DNA of 64,000 bases from Ectocarpus siliculosus (lineage: Eukaryota > Sar > Phaeophyceae > Ectocarpales > Ectocarpaceae): NCBI GenBank assembly GCA_000310025.1, contig FN649735.1:2090845-2154844 (forward strand), in the 5' to 3' direction. Each line of letters opens with the position of its first letter. Positions within the stretch are counted from its first letter, which is position 1. Made by a program: the position numbers and the translations under genes. The notes below the pieces were generated by a model. That model saw only the letters and a program-made list of their open reading frames with translations, made no database searches and was not told the DNA's origin. Positions 11,401 through 24,100 of the stretch are shown piece after piece.

Positions 11401-14024
11401 TCGAGAACTGATCATCATGGCCCACACAGCACGCTTGTGAAATGTCAAAAAGATTGCTGTCAAGTGGGTGCAGCCACTGTATGGCACTGCGGCATTGCGT
11501 TTCCCTTCTCCACTTGTGTGCGACCTTCGTACCTCTTGTGTGGCCCCGGCTGATACATCAGAACATATACACACACCACGAGGTGTAATAGACTAGCGAC
11601 AGAATGAATGGGACCAACACACGCACACCCGCCGGCATTATAGATGCCCGACTTTTCGCTCATCTCTGCACCGTCTCCGCAGGATCGCCTGGGTGTCAAC
11701 CAACCGGGGCATCAGCCGACGGGCGCAGCCGTCGCAGGCGCGGCGGCGACGGTTTTTCACGACGCGGTGATGACCCCAATGGACGTCGTCAAGCAGCGCC
11801 TGCAGCTGGGCTACCACAAGGGGATGCTGGACTGCGTGTTGACTATCCAGCGGACGGAAGGGACGCAGGTGTGTCTGCGTGCCTGTTCATTGTTAAAGTG
11901 AAATTCAATACTAGTGGAAGTACTATAATTTGATTGTTATTGCCATATTCCTCTCCTTTGTTTGTAGCAAGGCAGAGACTGTATGTACAGCAGTTCTCGA
12001 ACGTGGATGCAAGGATTCTGTCGGTTTCAAGCGACTAACTGGAGAACGAAGACGTTCGAGCCGAGGCGGTGCTCGCCCCTACTCAAATTGAGTTTCTCTT
12101 GGGGCGGACCAAGGCTTGGCGCTGGTCGGTCGGCATCATCGGTTGAACCTTGCCGCCATGTATCAGAGTACCGCTCGCTCATGTCCCCGCTGTTTTGCCC
12201 CAACATTGGCACCTGAAACCTATCCACCTGCACCACCGTCGTTGCTGCCCCCCCCTCCCCCCGCCCCCTGGGAACCAGGCGTTTTATCGAAGTTTCCCGA
12301 CGACGTTGTTCATGAACATCCCGTACGGGTGCGTCATGGTTGCCGTGAACGAGAGCCTGAAGCATGTCATGCGTCCCGCGGGTGACTACGACACAAAGAC
12401 CTTCCTCCTTGCCGGGAGCGGCGCCGGTGCCGTCGCTGCGGTGGCGACGAACCCCCTCGACGTCGTCAAGACGCGCTTGCAGACGCAAGCGTTCCGGGGG
12501 GCAGCAGCGCCGCTAGCAGCGCGCTCGGAAGGCTTCGCAGCGCCTAAGGAAGGGGCAACGGTAGGAGGGAGGGGAGGGATCGTTCTGCCGCAGTTCTTGA
12601 GAGCGAGCGGGGGAGCGGCGGGGGGGGGGGGGGGGGGGGTTGGGCCGCCCCGGCCGCTTTGGGGGGGTGGGCACGGGAACTGCCTCCACCGTGCGGCGGG
12701 TNNNNNNNNNNNNNNNNNNNNNNNNNNNNNNNNNNNNNNNNNNNNNNNNNNNNNNNNNNNNNNNNNNNNNNNNNNNNNNNNNNNNNNNNNNNNNNNNNNN
12801 NGGGGGCGGGGCAGGGGACGGGACTGCACAGCGCGGCGGCTAGGTGTGCGACCGGGCGGTGCGGCGCGGACAAGCCTGTAGTGACACTGCAGTACCAGGG
12901 GCTGGTTGACGCGGTGAGATGGGATCGTGGTGCTGAGCGCAGCTTCCGTCGGGAGCGGGGTGGGGGGTGAGGAGTGTAGTCATAGTCGTGCATGCCGTAG
13001 TCGTGAGAGCATTGACCTTGTATCCCTACAAAGCCGGGACGGAGCACGCCGGGTTCTCATCGGACCAGGCTCTCAAAGCGCCGTGAGATATTCGGCGAGT
13101 CGCATGAAGGGTGCGCTTCATCCTGCTAAGGGTGTTCGGCATCTTGTGCTCACTTCGTTGCATACGGATAACAGCTGCGTATGACTTAATTTATTTTCTG
13201 GTGCTTTCTAAACCAGAGACAGTTATTAGCACTGTGTAGCTCCCTCGAGGGTGCTTGACCAAATTTTCACAACGTGGTGCGATCATCCCCTTTGCGCGGA
13301 GTGAGGGTTCTCGACCCCACACAACATAATCTACCCGACCACCATCATGGTTACCGCAAAAAAACAGAGGCAAAAAAGCGGTAACCTGGTTGCCGAGCTC
13401 ACGAAGTGATGGGCTTGTTTTTCAACGTAGTTGCCAAGCGACGAGAACCCAGCTCCGATGGCAAACATCGGGGGGAGGGGGGGAGGGGTTGTCCATTGTC
13501 CAGCAAGTGGTCATTTGACCGTTCGCCCCAGTTAAGACTGAGCACAATAAACATATTCTACTTGTATGCCAATTAACCCGTCGAGTGTGGGGGGTATTTC
13601 TTTGTGGAGTGCGAACTATTTATCTGCGCTAGCCGGCGCTGAGCGGGTGGATCCCACGGTAAACGCCTGGCAGGTGTCAAATAGCAGGTCAAGCACGGAT
13701 TGGGTTTCTTAGGCTTGGGTGGTGCCGATGGCTGGTGGTTGCCACTAAAGAAAAAAATCATGAAACTCATCCTTGGGTTTTGGAGCCCAAAGAATGACAG
13801 CCACATTTCGTTTCTAACCCGAACAACTTTCCGCGTTTTTTAATTTTCATTTTATTGTATTGTTACAGGTGCGGCAAATCCACGCTACAGAGGGTGCCGC
13901 TGGATTTTTCCGCGGAGCCTTGCCACGGTTACTGGTGCACATGCCCTCGGTAGCCATCTCGTGGACGACGTACGAGACGGTCAAGGTCTGGCTGTCGGAA
14001 GGGGCTTCTCGGGGGGGACGCTAG
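5499..14024 (+). CDS. Mitoferrin-like mitochondrial iron carrier (SLC25 family)
   Basis: Mitoferrins (yeast Mrs3/4, animal SLC25A37/28) import iron across the mitochondrial inner membrane for heme and Fe-S synthesis. Exons: 5499-5825, 11683-11868, 12279-12560, 12893-12913 and 13869-14024, phase 0 throughout, coding 323 residues, the usual SLC25 length. All three carrier signatures are present: YPMDTFKTYVQ (residues 47-57), TPMDVVKQRLQ and NPLDVVKTRLQ. Mitoferrin-type blocks are GITEHTVMYPMD, VPAHALYF, MNIPYG and MPSVAISWTTYE. The His residues in EHTVMYP (43) and PAHALYF correspond to two His needed in yeast Mrs3. The third (repeat 3, His222 in Mrs3) appears to be Phe. The ATG at 5517 has a better context (ACCATGG) and would drop six residues. 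Exon 4 is a 21-nt microexon coding YQGLVDA. A gap (12702-12801) lies in intron 3 but no coding seems lost. An expanded SLC25 relative is possible but less likely. Confidence 0.9.
6260..6345. repeat. ATCGAT-rich patch with near-palindrome
   Basis: The patch has GATACGACATCGACCGC, a CTA centre, and GCGGTCGGTATGTCGGTAT, which almost mirrors it, followed by three TCGATT repeats. A related ATCGA-rich patch is at 10440-10580. Together they may be decayed copies of one palindromic element. Confidence 0.45.
10440..10580. repeat. ATCGAT-rich patch, second copy
   Basis: About 140 bases with many ATCGA, TATCG and CGATAC words, AT-rich against its surroundings, sharing GATACGACATACCG-like words with the complement of the 6260-6345 patch. 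No terminal repeats or coding potential are clear. Confidence 0.4.
12702..12801. other. Assembly gap of 100 N in mitoferrin intron 3
   Basis: Exactly 100 N, a conventional gap size, flanked on the left by long G runs (12617-12639, 12660-12667) and on the right by GGGGGCGGGG. The true length is unknown. The exons on both sides join in phase, so no exon needs to be placed here. Confidence 0.95.
12951..13490 (-). repeat. Full copy of the ~530-bp poly(C)-tailed retroposon
   Basis: The reverse complement aligns over about 530 bases with 53700-54304: shared blocks include TTTGCCATCGG, CGTCGCTTGGCAAC, TCGAGAACCCTCACTCCGCG, GCATGCACGACTATGA, then a C-rich end. The two look roughly 90% alike by eye. 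It has no reading frame of note, so it is non-autonomous. It lies in mitoferrin intron 4, antisense, with its C-rich end 37 nt from the microexon donor. Confidence 0.8.
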
Positions 14025-16178
14025 ATACTACATGGAGTTTTTTCCGGGAGCACGCGTGCCTGCTGTCGTCTTTTGAGGGCTTTAAGGCTGTAGGGCCATT
14101 CCAAGAGAGAAAATAAACGAAGGCCATCCGGCGGGGGGAGCATGGAGCGTAGCTTGTTTAGTCTGCCAGTGTCGAGATTTGAGCGATGTTTTTTGAGTGA
14201 AGTGCTCATGGCGACGCCCGATTTCTGCGCACGGGCAGACCGGTTGTCCATTTCCACGAAGGAAAAGCGCAGGTTTGTCAGGGATACTGGCTTCTTCGTA
14301 GGGAATCACGCATCCAGCGTTGAGCGCAGCACGCTGGAGGTTTGCGGGAAAAAAAATTCATGATGTTTCGCCTTCATGTTTTTTATTTATCAGATTTGAG
14401 TTTTTTGTGTGTGTGCGGTGTTGTTTGTTGGTGCTGCGGAGTCGGGTAAGAGGTGTCGCTCGCTTGGGCGGCGACATTTCCTGTATCCCTCGTTATCCTC
14501 GCGGCACAGGACGACAACATCGTTCAGGAAGTCATGGTGCGCGGCTACTGCTGTTTCTATTTGGGTCTTACAATGTTTGGGGAAAGAAGGAAAAAGGGTG
14601 TCCTATTTCTGTTCCGATTTTGACATGAAATGTGCGAAATAGATACCGAACTGGTTCGGCTCTTTACTCCGTGTGCAGTAGGCGGTTTCTTGGTGATTCC
14701 TTCGCAAGCGCCGGAGGAGAGCTGTAGTGTTTTTTGCACTTTGTGTAAGGGTGAGCGTCGCCGGTGTGAAGTTCGCCAAATTTGTTTTTCTGTGGGAGGT
14801 TGGCCGCGGATGCTTGTGGATGCGCGACGGTTTCGCTGCTTGGCAGCTGCTGCGGAGGTATCGATTGGTGCCTTGCTATGAGGGCACAACCTGGTTTTGT
14901 TTTTGTGCTACCGTGAGATGAAAAATTATTTGACGGTGTCGCTAGCAGAACGATGTGTGCGCCTAGTTTGAGCCCCATATTTTGGGAGGCGTTTAATTGT
15001 GGCGCGCAACGTCGAAGAGGAGGAGGGTGGGGCTGACAGAGAGGTTGAAATTCGGTACCATTGGTATATACTCATAGGGGGAGCTGGATAGGCCGGGGTA
15101 AGTCTACTTGCGATGGATACGCTAAACCAACATGTTTCAGACCGCGGAGGCGGCTCGCTGCTTTGCGGTCTTGTTTGTGATGTGGGTGGCATAGCGTCAA
15201 CGAAAACACTCCAAACAAAGTGTTGTGAGTAACGCTGTTGGTGGGCAGCTACCTTTCCATATTCAAAGCAGGCGCGTTTGTTCACTCGAAAACGGCGATA
15301 TCTCGTGTTACCACTGCGAAAACTTTTGTTTGTATGCATACATGGGGTAAGTCTTCGACAAGTGGCCCCCTCACCACTCTAGTCGAACCGACTTCGATAC
15401 CGGTAATTTCGTCCTTTTCGACTTCGATACCGGTGATTTCGTCCTTTTTTTCTACCACCAGAACCAGGCAATTCGCCCGCACCGCTCGCACAATGCGTCA
15501 CCTTGTGCCACATCCGGCCAACTCCATGCTTCAGGTCAACAGCATCGTTACACCACACTCGAAAAAACGAAGAAAGCTCCACACTCGAACAAAGCTCCGT
15601 GCTGCAGGTCAACAGCGCCGTTGCACTTTTTCACTTAAAAAACATTAGTCTGGTGTTCCAGACAAAACCCGGATCGCTTTTCCAGCCAATCCATGTGATG
15701 GGAGCGAGCCACTCCCATCCTCGCGAACAGCGAAACAGCTTCCTTCGTTCACAACTCCAACAAAAATACAAGATTTACGTCACATCGAAAATCAGCAGGG
15801 GGCGTACGCACACAATTTAAGTTTTTACTCAGTCTGTTCCCCGAGAGGTGAGAGCTCGAAAAACAGGGCTCGCTGGTTTCGACCATTCGCAACAGGAGTA
15901 GCCCTGATATCCTCCTTACCTTGTGGCTCGTTACACACCGCGCTGCAGCCAACAACGCACACACGATTTTCGTACTGTAGACGAGAACGACTCGCCTACT
16001 GTACGAGGTGAGACGACATGTGTTGATTTTTCTAAAAAAAACACAACCAATCTCATCTTTATCGTAGGCGAGAGTCCGAGATTTCGTTTCTGTTCGAAGA
16101 CACCACTCTATCCAGAGATTAGAAGAGTCCAAGAGTTCACGATGATGTTTCTTTTCCCTCCGATCGATGGTGTTTCTT
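14025..16178. other. Intergenic region between convergent mitoferrin and TDP2 genes
   Basis: The two genes end towards each other across about 2.15 kb. The interval should hold both 3' UTRs. T-rich and A-rich runs occur around 14340-14410. A direct repeat of a 24-nt unit (GACTTCGATACCGGTAATTT then GACTTCGATACCGGTGATTT) lies at about 15389-15440. Open frames on either strand look compositional, and no gene is supported. Confidence 0.6.
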
Positions 16179-19100
16179 TCACCACTCGAAGCAAGTGTCC
16201 AAGCCGAAGTGGTCCGAGGGGAAGCAAGAGTGTGGCGGGGCCATCCTTTCGGTCCCGAGGAGGACGAAAGATCTGGCGTACCCCTTCGCCTGACCGTTGA
16301 CGAACATCCTGTTTTGAGGCCAAAAGGTCATCCGCAAGGGAGGGAGGGTGTACTCTTATGTTTTGCATGCCTTAGCGGTTAGACCATTGACCACGCGTCC
16401 TCGAGAGGACGGAGCATTGTTCGACACGCACAGGACCGATCACCTGCTGAACAGTTCACGAGGGTAAACACCCGTGCGCCTACAGAGCGATCGATCACCT
16501 CATTCGCAGGGCGAGATGGGAGTGGCCTACACGGTCCGTGGTGTTCTTGGTTGGTGGTGGAAGATCCAATACACAGCAGTATAGACGAGACCAAGTGTCA
16601 CTCCCCCCATCAACAATTGTTACTAACGTTCACAAAACAATAGCTTCGAAACGTCACTGCGAACAATTTGATGACAAAAATCTTGGCCGTCTGTGAAGCA
16701 CCTCACCCACAGAGGGTACTCTACACTGAGCTGTCGCCCCTTGGGAATCTGCGCCCCTGCTCGGTCGTGGGAATCCAGTCACGGGCAGACGCATCATCTC
16801 GCGGAATCGCGCCAGTCCAAAACCTTTCTACACGGTCGATCTCATAAACGGGTACATTCTATTGACAGGACAGAAGCTCAAAGACATGTACATTGTAACG
16901 ATCCGCCTCTCTCTCAGCCGGGGCTCGTTGCGAGCACCAAAGCTTTGCTGTTAGTTAGCATATCCCGAGGGGGGGGGAACATGCAACCATGAAGCGAACG
17001 AACATGCAAATACCTGTTTGAATACCATTATGTCACAACAAAGATGGTAGGCCCCTATAATAACCGTTGGCCCTGTTGTAACCTTAACGCTACTCTCAAG
17101 ACCTCGGGAGCCTGTGCATAACCTGTTGCACGCGGTACCTGTCGTATCTGGCCCTAGGCTGGAACCCTCCGCCGAAGACGAGGTTGTCGTTATTGGCCAT
17201 GTCCCAAGTGAAACGACGCTCAGGATCCGCACCGCAAAGTTGCCACATGTCTCCAGCCTTCCCAATTATTTTTCAGGGCAGACAGACGGCGGGGGGGGTC
17301 AGGCAAGATACCGCGTGGCGATGCAAACAAGCAAGCACCAGGTGCTACGTACGTGGGCACGACTCGCACCAGCACCAGCGTCTTGCCCAGCTTGGAAAAC
17401 GCAGCGCCAGCCGAAGCAAGGCGGCGCGGGGGGGGGTGCGGCGCGGCGCATCCAAGGAAAGCACCTCGCCGTCCTTCCAAATATCACCGTTCCACCAAGT
17501 CCCTTTGTTTGAATACCTGCCTTGTCTTGGCAGCTCAGTGTAGAAAAAAGACAAATCGATGGATATGTCCGCGGCTCGGTCCCAAAGCCAAAGGCCCGCC
17601 CCACGCCCGGAGTCTAGCTCACGGGGTGCGCTCGAATTCGTGCCAAAAATAAATCACGCCCTTGAGTCTACCACCAGCGAACGGGTGCCCGTCTTGTAGC
17701 CAAATGGCTTGCTTAAAGTTCATGCCAGAAATACAATAAAAGGCACACACGTTGCCATCTTCTTCCACCGCCCATCGCCACTATCACCTCTTTGGCGAGC
17801 TTTTCCTGCTTGACCTCAGCCTCCCGGAGGTTGGTGTCTCCGGCGAAGATGGCGGGCCCCCCGCGGAAGGCGAGCAACTGCTTCATCACCTGTTTCACGC
17901 ACGCACACGCACACACCAGTTTAATGGCATTTACAAGTGTTGCGCGCGTTTTCAACCGCACTGAGACTGACGTCTTTTCATCGGTCAGCCCGTTAGCGCG
18001 GTCGATGCTAACAACAACGACACACGCACACACGCGAAAAAGAGATAAAAAGGTGCCGACCACCATTCGAGCAACTGCGTAGCTGTTTCGCGCACACACA
18101 CGCACCCACAAAAAAAAAGACATAGCCGGTGCCGAACACCATTCATTGCCAGCTCTTATGTTTCACCCGTGTATGTAACCAATTCCGTGTTTTGCTTACC
18201 CGCGCATGCTCACAGAGCGCAGTCTCAAGGGTGCACTCTCGTGGACATTTCTCCTCTCCCAACCCTACTACAGCTGTTGCTGACCCCGCCCCCGCCCCCG
18301 CACACACGCACCTGGTTAAATTGCGCCTTCCTTTCTTCGGAGCTTTGCTTTTCGCTCTCCAAGTGGGAGGTCATGAGGAGCATCGGCTTGCCGTTGAAGG
18401 TAGCCCGAACCGTTGACAGGTCTCTCCCCATGAGCGAGTGCGGGAAATCCTTCCACAAATTTTCGGAACAAAAAGGGACGGCAGACGAAATCGAAAGAAA
18501 ACATCACTCAAACGCCCAACCAACAATGTTTACTTCATCGTCTTAATCGTGCATGCCAGCAGTTTTCTGGCCGCTCGCAGCAGCTTCGGACGAGCTCCTC
18601 TCAGCAGACAATGATTCCTCGTAAGGACTTCCACCCTGCCTGCTGTGGTGTTCGTCTTCACATCGTGTTGCGTGAAGGGCTCGCCGTTCCCAAGCCTCTG
18701 GTTGGCTAATGGACCAGGACTTGCGATCTGCTTCGTACTAGAGCGCTGGGATACGAAACCAAAAAAAATCTTAGTCTTCCCCTCGCTTGGATCCGGACAT
18801 TCGATATTTCCGCCGCTGAAAAGAGGGACGGTGCCAAAAACGGCGGTGTTGGGGCCGTCTCGTCGAGAGCTTTCGAAAGACGTATCCTTCTTTTCTACGA
18901 ATCATCTTCACAGTGGACTAATCGAGCTTTGAAAATCGGTCCAGGGGGCGTGGTATCTTGTGTCACCTACCTGCTGCAGGCATTCAAAGCATGCTGGGGG
19001 TCTCGGTGACCACTCTAACAACAGAGCACCCACGACACAGACGTGTTCCACAAGCCCGCATCGAACAAACGCGCGCAGTGTTTAGACCAGAAACTGCCCT

Positions 19101-19647
19101 TTTCTTTCACAATCAAGGAAGAGAAACGACGCGGTTGTCGTTTCCCCTCTCACCTTCCTGCCGCTTTCCTCCACCGTGACAGTGCCCACCTTGACGAACG
19201 TTAGCGTGAAGTACCTCTGCTCTACGGGGACCCTAGGGGGGAAGGCGCGGTATCGACCCCCCCCCCCTAGCCGCGCGTTCAGCACAGCAAACATTTCGTC
19301 ATCCACCTCCTGGTTAGAGGACCGTTGTAGTGTGTACGGGGAAGAAAACGCAAGTAGGTGTTTGCCGAAGAAAAAGGGGGGAGACAGAGAGAGAGAGAGA
19401 GAGCAGAGGGGGGGGCGGGGCACGCACAGGCCGACAGAGCGGGCAGAAGAGTCAATACGAAGCCAAAAGTACAAGAGGGAGCCCTGCAAGAAGACGGGAC
19501 GGGGAGAGAGGTAGGGGAAGCAGCTGTCTAGCGCCCGACGTGGAAGAGAGCATCCAAATCCATAAACGGTACCGGCACACTGGCTGGGACACATGGCACC
19601 ATACCATTTCACTTCTACCACTGCCACACGTGTAGGCATTTTCTTCA

Positions 19648-19686
<39 letters not shown>

Positions 19687-21086
19687 CGACGAGACTTACA
19701 CAAACGACAAAACACACGACATACTTCTAGCAAACTGCTGCACCTTGCCGCATCGATGTTCACCATTGGTGTGGCGAAGGAATCGTAATCGTTCTTGTTT
19801 TCGAAAAAAAAAAACGTTCATGAGCTTTACATAACCAGAACATCCTCCTCGACGCCCCCTTCAGGAAAAAAAATCGAATACCCAGATACCAAGATTGGAA
19901 AGCAACCGTTCTGAAGTAAACCTTGCTCCACCATGAGTACAGGTGCCTTCGAAACCCCCCTACGGGACCGAGTTAAACAAAAAACAAAAAAATCTCCCCT
20001 GTGCAAACAAACGCTGTGACGAACACCGGGCGCACAGCCACCCCGGGGCAAACTCCTGGCGCACGATACCGCCCCCCCCCCTCCGCGGCACCTTCCGCTC
20101 CCCACTAGCTAGGAGCAATAACTCGCCTGTAGAAGGATGACGTCGGGTGTCGGCTCCGATTCCAGCAAGATCGCGCACACCTCTTCCACCCTGGCCATCT
20201 TGTTCTCGCCGTTCAGGCAGTCAATATTCCACGAAACCTGCACGATGCACGGATGATACACACACGGTACTTGTGGGCCTTTTGACACACATCATGTACG
20301 TTGTAGTTCACGAGCACGCGGAGCAGGCAGGATTTTTCCTGTTCTGAGGGGCGGACAAGTATGCGCTCCTGGGCATACGCGCAGCCCGAACAGTTTCAAG
20401 GCTGTCAGGAAAAACAAAGGGAGTCGCAACCATTTTCTCCTTCGCACAGCGATTTTACAAATGGTGAGCCCGTGGCCGCTGTCAGAGTGTCCAGACCTGA
20501 TGCCAGGAATCGCAATCCGGCCTACACGACGTACTCTTAGCTGCTAATTTCGCGTACACAATCAGTTGGTGCGGTATCTCGTCGACAAGAAAGTGAAGCT
20601 CTTGTTCACAAAACCAGGCACAAGAAGAGGGCCACAAGGAACGAGAACGAGCAACAAATAAATAACAGGAGACACACACCCAGGTCGAAAAAAAAGAAGG
20701 ATGTACGATGACGAGACTGCTGTTCCTTTTCCGACCACCATTTAGGTGAAGTGCACTGCCGAGGGGTGGTCAAAACGTTCGCGTGTGGCAATGAATAGGC
20801 TTGTAGCGCGCGATCTCGCCTTTCCTGGGCGGGTCTACCTCACCCCCCCCACATACCACGCACCCAAAGCGCCTCTTGTCTTCTTTGCTACGTGCCATTC
20901 TAAAGGCTCTACCTCACCCACCCACGTACCACTCACCCAAGGGCCTCATGCCTTCTTTGGTACATGCCTTTCTAAAGGCTGAGAGAGGCATCAATTGGTG
21001 TTTCACCAGTCCGTGCTGTGCTGCATTCGAACTCTCAGCGCGTGGAAGATATGAAGGCTCTCTACATCTTTCTTTGCTGGTGATGC

Positions 21087-21149
<63 letters not shown>

Positions 21150-24100
21150 ATCTGCTACCTATCCCTCTTGTACCTCGTTTTCCTGCTCCTTGAAGCGAGC
21201 TGTTCCTTTTCGATCTTCGATGTACACGACTTTTCTGTCTCTTTGGCTCACACATCGGCACCGCCGTACTGCACAATTATCCGCGCTCCACGACAAGCAC
21301 AACGGAACCAAGATCGAACTCAAGAAGCAATACCGGCGGATAACGCCATCATTTATTCGTCACTGCCGCCAAACACGTCCATCTAAACGAAAAACGTTTC
21401 GTCAGCTACGACGGTAAAAATGCTCACCACGCGACACGTCTTGGGGGAGTGAGGTGCGACGCTGCCGCCGCTGCTGCTGCTCCCTGCTGCCGAGCTTGCT
21501 TCAGCCCTGCGCCCGGCGGCTTCAGCAACACCGAGAGCCCCATCAGCACCGGCAGCAGCACCAGAGGTGTCCGTTGCTTTCTGGAAATGGGGACGCCAAA
21601 AAATGGGCTGCGTAGGCTTGTCATCCTCTTTTCATTCTGGACGTCGAGTGTTTCATATTTCTGTTTTTAAAGAGGGAGCACACAGGAGCAGTGTTCGTTT
21701 GACTGATTTCACCTTCCCTCTGCAGTGCTTTTTTATCGCGAGAAGGATTTGGCCATTATTTTCCTCGTCAACGGTGAGCGCTGAAAATGTTGAGCACGGA
21801 AATAGAGTAGCCTATGAAAGTACACATAGAGAACTGGAAACCTCTCGTAGTTCTGATGGGTGAAGTGGCAAGCACTACCAATTCGACCCCTTGGTACAGC
21901 AGGAGAGGTCCCGATAGAATGCCGGCACGTGTCACGCCGATTTGCCTGGCATTTTATACCGGGCACCCAGCATTATTCAGAGCACGAGACAACTTGAATA
22001 TTGTATCTATGCATACGTCACGCGATTTCACTGGCATCATACCCAATACCCGGCGTTGCATTCAACGGGCATTGTATCAATGAAACACTCAGACCAACTC
22101 TTACGGAAGGTCTGCAGTTCCTGAGATTAGTTTCTTTAGTGAGGCCGCCAGGACATACCACTCCTCATGGTGTTGTTATTTGCCGAAAAAATGGGATTTC
22201 AAATCCCAGATATACTCCGGAATCGCCTCGCCCGCTGCGATTTGGAGGCCCAAATCCCAGCCAGATTTTTCGGCTGGGATTTGGGTTTGATGCCGTTGTG
22301 CAGGCGTTGTTGCGCGCGCGCGGCACCAAATGCACGTTTGTTCGCACAACGCACCGCACCAGGCCATATGTATACAGAGATGTTGGACATGTGTGTCGAC
22401 TCTCTGCTGATCATAATACGCCATCCACCAATCGACAAAATGTCCACGAGCCAGGATTGCGCGGAGAGCAGTTGGCGCAGAGAGGCAAAGAGGACACATG
22501 TTACCCTTCCTTTCTCAAAGGAAAAACAGGACGCAGCAGTAGATAGATCTGGTATCGCTGCTGGTGCTGGTGCTCTCATTGCAGTACACAACTGTCCGTT
22601 GCCTTTGCTTGTTGCGTGCTGATGATGATGTGGTGCTGTTCAATCAACGAAGAGCAGGTGTGTGCGAATCCCTCCCATCCTACGGCGTAGCCGCTGTTGA
22701 TATCGGTTCGAAAGGAACCAATCGTCAGTTGGCGGTCCTGTTTAGTTAAACCCAATGCTTTTTTTCCTTTTTTTTCCTTTTTCGTATGTACCATAGAGTA
22801 TGTTACGGCCGGTCGTCCCCACCGGTTCTCGAAATACGATGATGGATACTTCGCATGGTCGCGAGTATCCGGAGGGCGTAGGCTGACATGATCGGGAATC
22901 AGATAGACTAATATGTCTCCCGATCCAGCCGCCTGCTGGAGGGGTCCTCGGCGGTTGCCCCGAACCAAACCCCAGGCGTTTACTCGATGCCGCCCTGAGA
23001 AGCAACGATTTTGAGTCATATCCCTTGCCTATTGTCACCCACTGCTGTGAGCGCTGAACCTGAAATGCTCATTATGGAGCTTGCTAAGGATGCCATGGAT
23101 GTGATATCGATGGGATGTAACGCTTTTGGATGTTGAAGGAGCTGCTTGCTAGAGAATGTGACAACGCTGATTGCCTATGGATATCGGCTCCTCCGCAGAC
23201 GTAGGTTGACTATAGTATGTATTTCTGCGCAGATGAGACGTATCTTACCCGTGAATAGTGCTCAACCATATATATGTCTGTTTCAAATATACTTGCAACT
23301 TGCTTATGTATAAGGAATAATGTCAAAAATCGAAGCTGCTCTTTGTCGGCCTGGGAGTGAAAATTTCCGAATTTTCCACCTGATGCTGTGGTTTCCAGAC
23401 AAAATGCAGACCTCCCATAAGAGGTGACCTAAATGCTTCGGTTCTTCCGCCAAGTGCCCCCATGCTCACGGATGGTTGAAGACTTAGTCCTTCAACCACA
23501 TGGCCTGCCCTGAATAGACCGAGTCGTACGCATATTGTCACCGTGTTCGTAATGTTTCCTTAATGCCCCTGCTGGCTTATACAGTGTCCTCTCTTGAGGT
23601 CTTGAGGTGGTCACCCGTGCCTCGGTGTGTTTACTTTGCCTTCTCCGACACCGCCGTGGCTGCCCTTGCATGAGGAAGTCAGCTGCTTTTTCCTATTTAG
23701 TGTCGATAGAAACTTCATGAGGATCATCGCGGCTTTGAAACAGCAGCGTTGTCACGTGCCCCCCTCCCCCTCCCCCCCTCGTCCTTAGGGCGACCGCGTG
23801 TGTAGTATAGTAGGGTTCGTCCACGCCTTTACAAGTACAAATGTACAATACGTGAAGCCACCACACACAATGAGGCTGAGTATGCACCTGGCAACTTGAA
23901 GGTTGAGTAGCGAAATTGAACAACGAAAGAGGTTGACTGAAAATCAATGTCCACTGCGTTCAAAACATGTTTTGTAGCAGTAGCACATTTACCCATGGCT
24001 CTCCTGAGTGCAGCCTATGTGTGTTGGGCGGATGCTCACCCACGGCGTACAAATGCCTACGGAGTTTGATTTGAGCCTTGGTCACAATACAGGCATTCCT

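Larger units (their letters stand above)
5826..11682 (+). other. 5.9-kb first intron of the mitoferrin gene
   Basis: The interval between GTACGA at 5826 and the acceptor AG at 11681-11682 has no reading frame with recognisable protein similarity on either strand. It contains two patches dense in ATCGAT-type words (about 6260-6345 and 10440-10580), a small perfect hairpin near 9949-9967 (TTTCGCGC, loop TTC, GCGCGAAA), and A/T runs. No intact mobile element was seen. Confidence 0.7.

Noticed and set aside
16370-16450. Functional tRNA gene suggested by a TTAGCGGTTAGA box-like word and TGTTCGA
   Set aside because: It does not fold into a full cloverleaf by eye and recurs as the end of the LINE/retroposon family; it is treated as a repeat tail.
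17554-17740. Extension of TDP2 exon 6 into AIWLQDGHPFAGG-like sequence
   Set aside because: Ending the exon at the GTGATA donor (17787) and joining 17257 restores the MWQLCG and FTWDM motifs in phase; the read-through frame soon stops and has no TDP2 similarity.
21424-21624. Minus-strand frame with a Leu/Val-rich start (LVLLPVLMGLSVLL) as a signal peptide exon
   Set aside because: The alternative frame joins TDP2 exon 1 and exon 3 in phase; the hydrophobic reading is its shadow.
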